From: Chryseobacterium sp.
GTDB taxonomy: Bacteria; Bacteroidota; Bacteroidia; Flavobacteriales; Weeksellaceae
DNA: 64,000 nt
Direction: 5' to 3'
Assembly: GCF_008014695.1 (NCBI RefSeq)
Contig: NZ_VOXE01000001.1
Location: 372,001-436,000, forward strand
Shown here: positions 8,187 to 16,581 of the stretch, in pieces
Layout of the letters: every line of letters begins with the position of its first letter
Numbering within the stretch: the stretch's first letter is position 1
The notes under the pieces: model-generated
Seen by the model: only the letters and a program-made list of their open reading frames with translations
The model's database searches: none
Told to the model about the DNA's origin: nothing
Program-made: the position numbers and the translations under genes

Positions 8187-9152
8187 ATGACAATGAAGGT
8201 ATTAGCAAACGACGGTTTAGACCAGTCAGGCATTGATGCTCTGAGAGAAAAAGGCTTTGAAGTGATAACCGAAAAAGTTCCTCCGGAAGATTTGAAGGAT
8301 TACATCAATCAACATCAGATTAAAACCATTTTGGTCAGAAGCGCCACTACGGTCCGAAAGGAACTTATCGACGCCTGTCCGAGTCTGGAAATTATTGGTA
8401 GAGGCGGTGTTGGAATGGATAATATTGATGTGGAATATGCCCGTTCAAAAAACATTCATGTGATTAATACGCCTTCAGCATCTTCAGAATCCGTAGCAGA
8501 ACTGGTTTTTGCTCATCTGTTTTCAGGTGCAAGATTTCTTCAGGATTCAAACCGGAAAATGCCCTTGGTTGGCGACACGGAATTTGCAAAACTTAAAAAA
8601 TCTTACGAAAAGGGAATTGAACTCCGCGGAAAAACCATCGGAATCATCGGAATGGGAAGAATCGGGCAGGAAGTGGCCAGAATTGCTCTGGGTCTCGGAA
8701 TGCGCGTCATTGCAGCCGACAGCACAGTGGGGAAAGCGAGCATTAAGGTTACTTTTTATAACCGTCAGTTCATCAATGTCGACATTGAAACAGAACCGAT
8801 TGAAGGCGTTCTGAAACACGCCGATTTTATTACGTTGCACGTACCCGCGCAAAAAGACGGTTATGTGATTGGCGAAAAAGAATTGAACATGATGAAAACA
8901 GGCGCTGCGATTGTAAACTGTTCAAGAGGTGGAATCATCGATGAAAAGGCACTTATTGAAGCATTAGATTCCGGAAAAGTGGCTTATGCCGGTTTGGATG
9001 TTTTCATCAACGAACCCACTCCTTCAAAAGAAATTCTGAATCATCCGAAAATATCGGTTACTCCGCACACCGGAGCCTCTACCGTAGAAGCACAGGACAG
9101 AATTGGGCTTTCTCTGGCCAGCCAGATCTGCAGCATTCTGAATGTAAGCTGA
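8187..9152 (+). CDS. D-2-hydroxyacid dehydrogenase (phosphoglycerate dehydrogenase-like)
   Basis: An NAD-dependent D-isomer hydroxyacid dehydrogenase, possibly the 3-phosphoglycerate dehydrogenase that starts serine synthesis. The 321 residues hold the Rossmann motif GIIGMGRIGQEVARI near 150. The catalytic Arg (NCSRGGIIDEKAL), Glu (FINEPTP) and His (VTPHTGAS) are all present. There is no C-terminal ACT domain, so serine feedback control through that domain is not expected. No serC lies nearby, so glycerate, hydroxypyruvate or another substrate remains possible. Confidence 0.85.
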   Translation: MTMKVLANDGLDQSGIDALREKGFEVITEKVPPEDLKDYINQHQIKTILVRSATTVRKELIDACPSLEIIGRGGVGMDNIDVEYARSKNIHVINTPSASSESVAELVFAHLFSGARFLQDSNRKMPLVGDTEFAKLKKSYEKGIELRGKTIGIIGMGRIGQEVARIALGLGMRVIAADSTVGKASIKVTFYNRQFINVDIETEPIEGVLKHADFITLHVPAQKDGYVIGEKELNMMKTGAAIVNCSRGGIIDEKALIEALDSGKVAYAGLDVFINEPTPSKEILNHPKISVTPHTGASTVEAQDRIGLSLASQICSILNVS

Positions 9153-9170
9153 AGAATTCACACAAAATAA

Positions 9171-9198
9171 AAAAAACACGTTTTAAAGCGTGTTTTTT
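9171..9198. terminator. Bidirectional terminator, dehydrogenase / mscL
   Basis: A 10-bp perfect stem (9171-9180 with 9189-9198) and eight-base loop, with A- and T-rich flanks, lies between convergent genes. Confidence 0.8.
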
Positions 9199-9220
9199 TG
9201 TTTCCAGAATAAAAATAGAT

Positions 9221-9595
9221 TTATGACCTGTTTTTTAATAAATCCCTTATTTCTGTTAATAACAGTTGATCTTTGGTCGGTCCAGAAACGGCCTTTTCCT
9301 CTGGTTTATTGATTTTATTGGCGACCTTAATGAGCCAGAATAAAACCATGGCAATACACAGAAAACTGATTACTGCAGAAAGGAAATTTCCGTATTTTAC
9401 TCCTTCCCAGCTCAGTTGCGCAATATTTTCGGCTCCTACGGTTTTAAGGGCCGGGTTGAGGAGCAAAGGCGTAATAACGTCTTCTACCAACGACGAAACA
9501 ATTTTACCGAAAGCTGCACCAATAATCACTCCAACTGCTAAATCCACAACATTTCCTTTGAATGCAAATGATTTAAATTCTTTAACAAATCCCAT
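9221..9595 (-). CDS. mscL: Large-conductance mechanosensitive channel MscL
   Basis: Inner-membrane pentameric channel that opens under hypo-osmotic stress and releases solutes. The N-terminal helix and pore-lining segment (FALKGN-like FKSFAFKGNVVDLAVGV, then IIGAAFGKIVSSLV) are diagnostic. The second membrane segment is near residues 72-93, and a charged C-terminal bundle helix ends the protein. The start at 9595 (MGFVKEF) matches the family; ten further in-frame codons upstream add only a hydrophobic leader not usual for MscL. The length is 124 residues. Confidence 0.94.
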   Translation of the reverse strand: MGFVKEFKSFAFKGNVVDLAVGVIIGAAFGKIVSSLVEDVITPLLLNPALKTVGAENIAQLSWEGVKYGNFLSAVISFLCIAMVLFWLIKVANKINKPEEKAVSGPTKDQLLLTEIRDLLKNRS

Positions 9596-9723
9596 AATCA
9601 AACTTTTAAGGATTAAAAATATCATTTTTTTTAAAAAGAATGCTTTAAAAGCTGAAATTCTTTAAAAAGAAATAAAATGTCTTCTTTAATTTCTTAAATT
9701 TAAGGAAGCAAAATTGTTCCCGC

Positions 9724-11229
9724 ATGAAAATCTTTTCGGCCGCTCAAATAAAAAGAGCAGATCTCTACACGGTTGAAAACGAACCGGTTTCCTCACTTGG
9801 CTTGATGGAAAGGGCCGCGGAATCCTGTGTAAGGTTTTTAACGGCTAAATTTAAAGAAAACCATACTTTTTCAGTCTTCTGTGGAAACGGGAATAATGGC
9901 GGCGACGGCTTCGCAATTGCGAGACTCCTGTATCAAAAAGGTTCTGACGTCAATGTTTTTGTGGATGAAAATAATCCTCATTTCACTCCCGATGCCAAGT
10001 GGAACTTCGATAGGATAAAGGAAATGTTCGGAATTTCGGTAGTTGATTTTATGGAGGATGAAACATTTGATTTCAGTGCGAACACGGTAATCATCGATGC
10101 TCTTTTTGGAACCGGATTGAACAGAAAACTGGAAGGAAAAATCGGCGAACTGGTTGTGCAGTTAAATAAACTCAGCTTCCCGAAAATTTCCGTCGATATT
10201 CCTTCCGGTTTGTTGGCAGATATTGTTCCGGCTGAAGATTCGATTATTTTCAAGACCGATCATACGCTGAGCTTCCAGTTCTGGAAAAAAGCTTTTCTTC
10301 ACCCGGAAAGCGGAATCTTTTGCGGCAAAATTCATGTTCTGGACATTGGTTTGAGTCCGGAATTTATCAATAAAGAACCTACCCACAATTTTGTGATTGA
10401 TGAAGGACTGATTCATCAGATTTTTAAATTCAGAGATGATTTTTCACATAAAGGGACGTACGGGAAAACTGCAATTGTTGCAGGCAGCCTCGGGAAAATG
10501 GGTGCGGCAGTTCTGGCTACACAATCTGCGATGAAGTCGGGAAGCGGAATTACCTTTACGCTGGCGCCAAAATGCGGTTATGAAATCCTGCAGACCACCT
10601 GTCCTGAAGCGATGTACCTGTTTGGCGGTGAAAATTATATCAGCCATTTTGAAATTGATTCTGATTCAACGATGGGAATTGGTCCAGGATTAGGTTCCGA
10701 TCCGGAAACGGAGCATACTTTTCTGGATTTTTTAAAAAATTTCAGAAAGCCTTTGGTTTTAGACGCCGATGCATTGAATATCCTTTCAAAAAATCAAGAT
10801 AATATAAAGTTGATTCCGCAGCATTCCGTCATTACTCCTCATCCGAAAGAATTTGAAAGGCTTTTCGGAAAAACAGAGAATTCATTTGACAGATTGGATC
10901 TTGCACTAAAAAAGTCGAAAGAATTTGGCATTTTTATCGTTTTGAAGGACCACCACACCCAGATCATTACTCCTGAAGGAGAAGTTTATTACAACATCAC
11001 GGGAAATTCCGGAATGGCAAAGGGCGGAAGCGGTGATGTGCTGCTCGGAATCATCACTTCACTGCTTGCACAGTATTATTCTCCGCTGAATGCAGCAATT
11101 TTTGGGATTTGGCTTCACGGAAAAGCCGGAGATTTCGCGGCGGAAAAGCACTCAAAAGAAGCGATGCTGCCCAGTGATTTAATTCATGAATTAGAAACCG
11201 TTTTCAAACTTTTGAACGAAAGGGTCTGA
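9724..11229 (+). CDS. nnr: Bifunctional NAD(P)H-hydrate epimerase / dehydratase
   Basis: Repairs damaged NAD(P)H hydrates. The N-terminal YjeF_N domain (about 1-215) epimerises R- and S-NAD(P)HX; the C-terminal ribokinase-like domain (about 225-495) dehydrates the S form using ADP or ATP. Motifs include FCGNGNNGGDGFAIAR and DALFGTG in the first half. The second half has GIGPGLGSD, LDADALN, VITPHPKEF and the active-site GNSGMAKGGSGDVL. At 501 residues both domains are complete. The following small lipoprotein gene may share its transcript. Confidence 0.94.
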   Translation: MKIFSAAQIKRADLYTVENEPVSSLGLMERAAESCVRFLTAKFKENHTFSVFCGNGNNGGDGFAIARLLYQKGSDVNVFVDENNPHFTPDAKWNFDRIKEMFGISVVDFMEDETFDFSANTVIIDALFGTGLNRKLEGKIGELVVQLNKLSFPKISVDIPSGLLADIVPAEDSIIFKTDHTLSFQFWKKAFLHPESGIFCGKIHVLDIGLSPEFINKEPTHNFVIDEGLIHQIFKFRDDFSHKGTYGKTAIVAGSLGKMGAAVLATQSAMKSGSGITFTLAPKCGYEILQTTCPEAMYLFGGENYISHFEIDSDSTMGIGPGLGSDPETEHTFLDFLKNFRKPLVLDADALNILSKNQDNIKLIPQHSVITPHPKEFERLFGKTENSFDRLDLALKKSKEFGIFIVLKDHHTQIITPEGEVYYNITGNSGMAKGGSGDVLLGIITSLLAQYYSPLNAAIFGIWLHGKAGDFAAEKHSKEAMLPSDLIHELETVFKLLNERV

Positions 11230-11259
11230 ATTTTGTTCTGCTTATTCAAATTTTAAAAA

Positions 11260-11559
11260 ATGAAAATCATGAATTTTTTATCTGCCTCCGTACTTCTGAT
11301 ATTAAATATAGCCTGCACTGCCATTTTACCGACTGCTGAAAAAGCGACTGTTATCCGCGACTGTACCGGAACTTATTTACGCATGGACAAAAAAGACTTT
11401 AAAGTATGTAACAATGCCGTTCTGAAAAATTATAAAGAAGGCGTTGAAGTCACCGTAAAATTTGCAAAAACCGATAGCTGTCCGGAATTTAATGATAAAG
11501 CCGTCTGCATGATGTATCACGAGAATGAAGGTACAGTCCGGATTTCAGAAGTGAAATAA
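11260..11559 (+). CDS. Small putative lipoprotein, function unknown
   Basis: A 99-residue protein with a hydrophobic N-terminus ending in a lipobox-like LNIAC (Cys near residue 19), so it is probably lipidated and exported. Four more Cys in the mature part (residues 35, 48, 73, 82) could form two disulfides. Met codons at residues 1 and 4 are both possible starts. It follows nnr by 30 bases and precedes a bidirectional terminator. I do not recognise a family beyond small secreted Bacteroidota proteins. It lies opposite lgt, the enzyme that would lipidate it. Confidence 0.65.
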   Translation: MKIMNFLSASVLLILNIACTAILPTAEKATVIRDCTGTYLRMDKKDFKVCNNAVLKNYKEGVEVTVKFAKTDSCPEFNDKAVCMMYHENEGTVRISEVK

Positions 11560-11575
11560 TTGCTCACAAATAAAG

Positions 11576-11606
11576 AAAAGCCTTTCAGAATTTCTGAAAG
11601 GCTTTT
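11576..11606. terminator. Bidirectional terminator, lipoprotein / lgt
   Basis: A stem of about 14 bp (11576-11589 with 11593-11606) and three-base loop, with A- and T-rich flanks, lies between convergent genes. Confidence 0.85.
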
Positions 11607-11620
11607 TAATTTTAATTATT

Positions 11621-12490
11621 TTAAACTGGTTTTCCGTTTTCTTCTTCCGTGATTTTATTATTTTTAGAATAAAACATAATAACGACCCCGGCAAGCATAA
11701 ACGGTATGGAAAGGATTTGACCTGTGTTCAGACCCGCAAACTGAATGAATTCGTCTCCCTGAGGTTCTTTCAGAAACTCAACAAAAAAGCGGATGGCCCA
11801 TAAAAGGATAAAAAAGACTCCGAAAAGCCAGCCCTGCTGATATTTTTTATTGGTATAGCGATATAGAATCCACAATAAGATAAAAAGAAGGAAATAACCC
11901 GCCGCTTCAAAAAGCTGGGTCGGGTAGCGGGCAACAATGGCGCCATATTCGGAACTTTGCTGTGGAAAAAGCACTGCAAAAGGGGAGTCTTCAGGTGCGG
12001 GTTTACCAATAATTTCTGAATTAAAGAAATTGCCGATCCTCACAAATGTACCGCCCAATGCAACTACAATTCCAACTCTGTCATACACCCAAAAAGGATT
12101 TTTCCTGATGATTTTATAGGAATAATATAGGGTTGTCAAAATCACTGCGATGGTCGCACCGTGACTGGCCAATCCGGAAAAACCGGTAAATTTAAATTCA
12201 GGTTTTGTCTGGATCGGCAAAAATACCGACCAGAAATCCTCCGTAAAAAGTTCCGGCTGATAAAAAATAACGTGTCCCAGTCTTGCGCCCAGGATCGTTC
12301 CAACCAAAGTCCAGGTGAAAAGCGGTTCTACATACTTCTGGTTAACATTGTCGATCTTGAAAATTTTCGACATGATCACATAACCCAGTCCAAACGCCAG
12401 AATGAACATCAAACTGTAATAATGAAGTGTTACAGGACCTAAATGTATCCCTGTTGAAGGATCCCAGGTGGTATATAAAAGAGTCAGCAT
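11621..12490 (-). CDS. lgt: Prolipoprotein diacylglyceryl transferase
   Basis: Inner-membrane enzyme that attaches diacylglycerol from phosphatidylglycerol to the lipobox Cys of prolipoproteins, the first step in lipoprotein maturation. The 289 residues hold about seven membrane segments. Key regions are visible: GARLGHV near residue 83, GLASHGATI with the conserved His, the signature RIGNFFNSEIIG, and RFFVEFLKEPQ near the C-terminus. It has a usual length for Bacteroidota. yidD lies 27 bases upstream and may share its transcript. Confidence 0.95.
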   Translation of the reverse strand: MLTLLYTTWDPSTGIHLGPVTLHYYSLMFILAFGLGYVIMSKIFKIDNVNQKYVEPLFTWTLVGTILGARLGHVIFYQPELFTEDFWSVFLPIQTKPEFKFTGFSGLASHGATIAVILTTLYYSYKIIRKNPFWVYDRVGIVVALGGTFVRIGNFFNSEIIGKPAPEDSPFAVLFPQQSSEYGAIVARYPTQLFEAAGYFLLFILLWILYRYTNKKYQQGWLFGVFFILLWAIRFFVEFLKEPQGDEFIQFAGLNTGQILSIPFMLAGVVIMFYSKNNKITEEENGKPV

Positions 12491-12516
12491 AGTATTTTTA
12501 TTAATTTTTTAGTTTT

Positions 12517-12753
12517 TTATTCAGTTTTTGGAGGAACTGGGTCATAGCCTTGTCCTCCCCACGGATGGCAGCGTGAAATCCTTCTCGCTCCGAGCCAGAA
12601 TCCCTTAAAAATTCCGTGAATCTGAAGCGCTTCTACCATGTAATGGGAACAGGTTGGTTCGTAACGGCAGTTTTTCGGCAGCCAGGGCGAAATCACCCAC
12701 TGATAAATCTTTATCAGGATAACCAGAGGAAAAGTGATGATTTTGTTGAACAT
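12517..12753 (-). CDS. yidD: Membrane protein insertion efficiency factor YidD
   Basis: A small membrane-associated protein (78 residues from the chosen start) that aids YidC-dependent membrane insertion. The signature region is intact: [11 protein letters not shown], then [15 protein letters not shown], then [15 protein letters not shown], and a terminal GYDPVP. The frame is open up to 12864, but the family N-terminus fits the Met at 12753 (MFNKIITFP). It is usually near rnpA, oxaA or yidC; here its neighbours are lgt and rarA. Confidence 0.92.
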   Translation of the reverse strand: MFNKIITFPLVILIKIYQWVISPWLPKNCRYEPTCSHYMVEALQIHGIFKGFWLGARRISRCHPWGGQGYDPVPPKTE

Positions 12754-12862
12754 GGCGTTGCAAAAATAACGAAATAGTTTAAATTTGTTGAAGTTTCTGG
12801 TTAAACTTGTTTTAAACAGTTTTCTAAACGTTAATACCAAAATTTTCATCTTGAACTCAAAC

Positions 12863-14128
12863 ATGCCCCTTGCCGAAAGAATGCGCCCGAAAACGCTTGA
12901 CGATGTTCTCGGTCAGGAACACCTGACCGGTAAAAACGGCACGGTGCGAAAAATGCTTGAGAATGATACTTTAAATTCCCTTATTTTCTGGGGTCCGCCC
13001 GGGACCGGCAAAACGACGCTGGCCGAAATTATTTCTGAACAGTCAGGAAGAAAATTTTTTAAGCTGTCAGCGGTTTCAAGTGGGGTGAAGGATGTTCGCG
13101 AAGTGATTGAGGATGCCAAAAAGCAGAATCTGTTTTCCGGAAAATCTCCGATTCTTTTTATTGATGAAATCCACCGGTTCAACAAGTCTCAGCAGGATTC
13201 TCTGCTTCATGCTGTTGAAAAAGGCTGGATCGTCTTGATTGGTGCAACTACTGAAAATCCGAGTTTTGAAGTCGTTTCGGCCTTGCTTTCGCGTTCTCAG
13301 GTATATGTTTTAAAATCTTTGAGTTATGAAAAACTGGAAGAACTGGCGGAAATTTCTCTTAAAAAATACAACGAAGAGGAATCTACTTCTTTTCAGATCA
13401 AAGACACGGAAGCTTTCATCCAATATTCCGGTGGCGATGCCCGGAAACTGATCAATGCGGTTGAAAATGTCTTGAATAATTTTAAAAATTCCAACAAAAA
13501 GGAAATTTCGAATGCAGATGTCCTTGAGGTGCTTCAAGAAACCATGGCACTTTATGATAAAAACGGGGAGCAGCATTACGATATCATTTCAGCTTTCATC
13601 AAATCCATGAGGGGTTCAGACCCAAACGGTGCTGTTTACTGGCTCGCCAGAATGCTGGTTGGCGGCGAAGATATTAAATTCATTGCGCGCAGAATGCTTA
13701 TTCTTGCGTCGGAAGATATCGGTTTGGCCAACCCGAATGCTTTGGTGATTGCGAGTAACTGTTTTCAGGCCATCAACGTTATCGGAAATCCGGAAGCGCG
13801 GATTATATTAAGTGAAACGGCAGTGTATTTAGCGGTTTCGCCAAAAAGCAATTCAACGTATCTGGCGATTAACGCTGCCATGGCTCATGTAAAGCAGACC
13901 GGAAACCTGCCGGTTCCCCTGCACCTGCGAAATGCGCCTACAAAACTCATGAAGGATATGAATTATGGGAAAGACTACGATTACGCGCATTCATACGAAG
14001 GGAATTTTGTAGATCTTGAATTTTTACCCGAAGAAATCTCCGGAACTGTATTTTACAAACCTGGAAATAATTCTACCGAAAATAAAATTGCCGAAGAATT
14101 GAAGCGAAAATGGAGAGGGAAGTATTGA
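12863..14128 (+). CDS. rarA: Replication-associated recombination protein A (RarA/MgsA)
   Basis: AAA+ ATPase of the clamp-loader group that acts at stalled replication forks. The 421 residues show an N-terminal [17 protein letters not shown], Walker [10 protein letters not shown], and Walker B with sensor [14 protein letters not shown]. The C-terminal tetramerisation part includes [18 protein letters not shown] and [12 protein letters not shown] start at 12863 (MPLAERM) or at TTG 12851 four codons earlier is plausible; starts further upstream lie in the yidD promoter region and are unlikely. Confidence 0.94.
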   Translation: MPLAERMRPKTLDDVLGQEHLTGKNGTVRKMLENDTLNSLIFWGPPGTGKTTLAEIISEQSGRKFFKLSAVSSGVKDVREVIEDAKKQNLFSGKSPILFIDEIHRFNKSQQDSLLHAVEKGWIVLIGATTENPSFEVVSALLSRSQVYVLKSLSYEKLEELAEISLKKYNEEESTSFQIKDTEAFIQYSGGDARKLINAVENVLNNFKNSNKKEISNADVLEVLQETMALYDKNGEQHYDIISAFIKSMRGSDPNGAVYWLARMLVGGEDIKFIARRMLILASEDIGLANPNALVIASNCFQAINVIGNPEARIILSETAVYLAVSPKSNSTYLAINAAMAHVKQTGNLPVPLHLRNAPTKLMKDMNYGKDYDYAHSYEGNFVDLEFLPEEISGTVFYKPGNNSTENKIAEELKRKWRGKY

Positions 14129-14157
14129 TCTGAGATCGGTTAGAATTTTAAACAAAA

Positions 14158-14177
14158 AGGCGCTCCGAAGAACGCCT
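14158..14177 (-). terminator. Terminator with UUCG tetraloop
   Basis: Read on the minus strand, an 8-bp stem (one G-U) closes a UUCG tetraloop and is followed by five T. It terminates the gene ending at 14204. On the plus strand the T-tract is weaker, but the hairpin could also act for rarA. Confidence 0.75.
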
Positions 14178-14203
14178 GAGTTTTCAAAGTAATTGCTACC
14201 TCT

Positions 14204-14647
14204 TTATTTTGCAGGAAAAGTGATGGACAAAACCTGCATACCATCTATAGTCTTAACTTCCATATTATCCAGTACGTTCCCATAAATTTTAAGGTCAGTA
14301 TTTTCGATTTTTCTTCCGTCAACATAAACTGGATTATTTTTTGGCAGTTTAAACTGTTCATTAACTTCTCCTAGAGAGATGCGGTCATATACGGAGGCGT
14401 TTTTTTTCAGTTTCAGTTCAGTAAGTCCATTATCGGAAACACTTGCCCAGCTTTTTAAATTTTCAGGTATCGCCGACTTGGTTTTATAAACATTCATTGT
14501 TTGAATTTCACCTTTAGGAACGTCACTTTTAATCATCTTTTCCGAAGAAATAATGCCGTCAATTAAAACAAATGGAGACTGACCTGTTTTCTGGCCAAAA
14601 ACCGTTACTGAAGCAAAAAGCAATGCCGTGTATAAAAATCTTTTCAT
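14204..14647 (-). CDS. Secreted plug-like protein, function unknown
   Basis: A 147-residue exported protein with signal peptide MKRFLYTALLFASVTVFG. The mature part has two short segments like the plug region of TonB-dependent receptors. FVLIDGIISSE, then EIQTMNVYKTKSA, resembles the pattern in which a displayed loop is followed by a strand and helix; PVYVDGRKIEN is a second copy-like element. No barrel is attached. Such stand-alone plug-like repeats occur in small Bacteroidota envelope proteins of unknown role. A terminator follows on its own strand. Confidence 0.6.
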   Translation of the reverse strand: MKRFLYTALLFASVTVFGQKTGQSPFVLIDGIISSEKMIKSDVPKGEIQTMNVYKTKSAIPENLKSWASVSDNGLTELKLKKNASVYDRISLGEVNEQFKLPKNNPVYVDGRKIENTDLKIYGNVLDNMEVKTIDGMQVLSITFPAK

Positions 14648-14770
14648 TATTTTAATTTATTTCTAACAAAAATAGTAAAAAGAATGACTTACCGAAAAGA
14701 TTTTCCGAATTTTATTCAATAATTTTGAATTGGAAAGTTAATACCTGCTTATTCTGTAAATTTACCTGTT

Positions 14771-16033
14771 ATGAAAATATTGATATCATTTTTTCTCTTT
14801 CTCCATCTTGTTTTGCAGTCCCAGCAATATTCATGGTCTACTTTGTCCATGCCACCAGCAACAACAGGGCGATACGATGATGTTTTTTTTCTCAATGAAA
14901 ATGTAGGATGGGCTGCAAGAGGTGGTGCCGGAAGAATCTACAAAACCACCGATGCAGGCGCGACATGGATTCAACTGACGCTGCCTAATCCAACCAATGA
15001 ATATTACAGAAATATTGAGTTTCTCAATGAAAATATTGGTTTCTTGGGAACCCTCAACAACAGTTTTTATAAAACTACCGATGGGGGAACTTCCTGGCAA
15101 AAAGTACTTAATATTTCACCTGCGCCACAGGCAATCTGCGGTTTGGATGCTGTGGGAACTTCCACGATATATGGCTGTGGTGCTTATTTTTCGCCAGCAT
15201 ATATCATTAAATCAACAGACAGCGGAATTTCCTGGCAGTATATCGACATGTCAGCGCATGCCACCGCACTGGTCGAAATTCTTTTTATTGATGAAAATAC
15301 TGGTTTCGTTTCAGGTCAGGATAATAACGGCGGCGTAATCCTGAAAACAACAGATGGCGGTGTAAACTGGACAAAAATCTACAGCGGTGTAGTCGCCAAT
15401 GAATACGTTTGGAAAATTCAGATCCTGCCGGGAACAGGAAACCTGAAAATGTTCTGCTCCATTGAATCAGTAGCGCCAAATTCCGGAAAATTGATTAAAA
15501 CATCAGATGGGGGTGCAACATGGCAGACAAAGTCTTTTCCTGACGTTGATGTTCAGGCAGTAGGTTTCATCAACGAAAATAAAGGATGGATGGGTGGCCA
15601 CAACACCGGTTTCTACGAGACCAACGATGGCGGCACAACCTGGACCAATTTGGGAATCGGTGGTTCGCTCAACAGGATTTTCTTCATCAACAATACTTCA
15701 GCATTTGCATCTGGCCGCAATATTTATAAAATGAGTACCACAAATCTTTCTACTGCTGAAACTAATGATTTCGCAGATGAACTGAAAGTGGAGATTTTTC
15801 CGAATCCAGTAAGAAACAAGTTGAATCTGAAGGTAAATTTTGTGCATTCAGATCATATCCTCATTGGTCTTTACGATGCCTCGGGGAAGTTCCTGGGAAA
15901 CATTTTAAAAGATGATATTTATAAAACCGGAAGAAGAACTTACACCTTAGATTTCCCTTATCCTTCAGGCGTTTATTATCTGAATATTCATTCCAATATC
16001 GGACGGATGTCTAAAAAGTTGATTAAAGAATAA
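14771..16033 (+). CDS. Secreted YCF48-like beta-propeller with T9SS sorting domain
   Basis: A 420-residue protein with a signal peptide (about 1-18). Residues 20-325 hold repeated units with sequences such as KTTDAGATW, KTTDGGTSW, KTTDGGVNW and ETNDGGTTW, the Asp-box/YCF48 pattern of a beta-propeller. A type A T9SS C-terminal domain (about 345-420) starts at EIFPNPVRNKLNL and ends near GVYYLNIHS and SKKLIKE. It is therefore expected to cross the outer membrane by T9SS and be attached or released at the surface. Its ligand is unknown. Confidence 0.85.
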   Translation: MKILISFFLFLHLVLQSQQYSWSTLSMPPATTGRYDDVFFLNENVGWAARGGAGRIYKTTDAGATWIQLTLPNPTNEYYRNIEFLNENIGFLGTLNNSFYKTTDGGTSWQKVLNISPAPQAICGLDAVGTSTIYGCGAYFSPAYIIKSTDSGISWQYIDMSAHATALVEILFIDENTGFVSGQDNNGGVILKTTDGGVNWTKIYSGVVANEYVWKIQILPGTGNLKMFCSIESVAPNSGKLIKTSDGGATWQTKSFPDVDVQAVGFINENKGWMGGHNTGFYETNDGGTTWTNLGIGGSLNRIFFINNTSAFASGRNIYKMSTTNLSTAETNDFADELKVEIFPNPVRNKLNLKVNFVHSDHILIGLYDASGKFLGNILKDDIYKTGRRTYTLDFPYPSGVYYLNIHSNIGRMSKKLIKE

Positions 16034-16035
16034 AA

Positions 16036-16446
16036 CTATTCGATCCATTTTTTTTCGATGAGTTCCAAAAGGAAATCAGGACATTTTATAATTTTGTCCG
16101 TTTCGGAGTCCAGAAAAAATAAAGTGGTTCTGGCCTCGCTTATTTTTTGTTTTGCCGGATTGTAAATTTCGTATTCAAATTCCAGTTTAACACCCGGAAT
16201 TTTTTTAATAAAAGTATGGATTTCGAGAATTTCATCGTATCGTGCAGGTTTTATATATTTGATCTGATACTCGGAAACCGGAAGCCATATTCCGCGTTTT
16301 TCGATTTCATCGTACGAAAAACCGAGCGACCGAAAAAGTTCGACCCTTGCTACCTCCAGGTATTCGGCATAATTGCCGTAATAGACGTATTTCATAGGGT
16401 CTGTTTCTCCGTAACGTACTCTTATTGAATGAGTTGTGTGTATCAT
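16036..16446 (-). CDS. Acyl-CoA thioesterase, YbgC/FadM-like
   Basis: A hotdog-fold thioesterase of the 4-hydroxybenzoyl-CoA thioesterase-like group, 136 residues from the chosen start. The hallmark RVRYGETDPMKYVYYGNY contains the catalytic Asp of this family, and EVARVELFRSLG is the usual helix. The Met at 16446 is preferred to that at 16467 because a TATATTTG promoter element ends one base before the upstream ATG, placing the transcript start at or after it. It is convergent with the T9SS propeller gene and ends two bases from it. Confidence 0.85.
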   Translation of the reverse strand: MIHTTHSIRVRYGETDPMKYVYYGNYAEYLEVARVELFRSLGFSYDEIEKRGIWLPVSEYQIKYIKPARYDEILEIHTFIKKIPGVKLEFEYEIYNPAKQKISEARTTLFFLDSETDKIIKCPDFLLELIEKKWIE

Positions 16447-16468
16447 TTTAAGTTCTTTTTTATACATA

Positions 16469-16476
16469 CAAATATA
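16469..16476 (-). promoter_or_regulatory. -7 element TATATTTG for the YbgC-like gene
   Basis: Matches TAnnTTTG on the minus strand, 22 bases before the ATG at 16446. It makes the alternative ATG at 16467 unlikely, because the transcript would start beside or beyond it. Confidence 0.45.
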
Positions 16477-16581
16477 TTTTTAAATAATCAATAGCACAAA
16501 AATTTTTTTTTGAGATTTTTAAATTGGATATTTGTAATCAGTGAAAAACGAAATAACCGCCGGAAAACTGCAGAGAGAAAA

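Noticed and set aside
12785-12862. Upstream extension of rarA to the frame start at 12785
   Set aside because: These codons lie in the yidD-rarA intergenic region and give a hydrophobic leader not expected for a cytosolic AAA+ protein.
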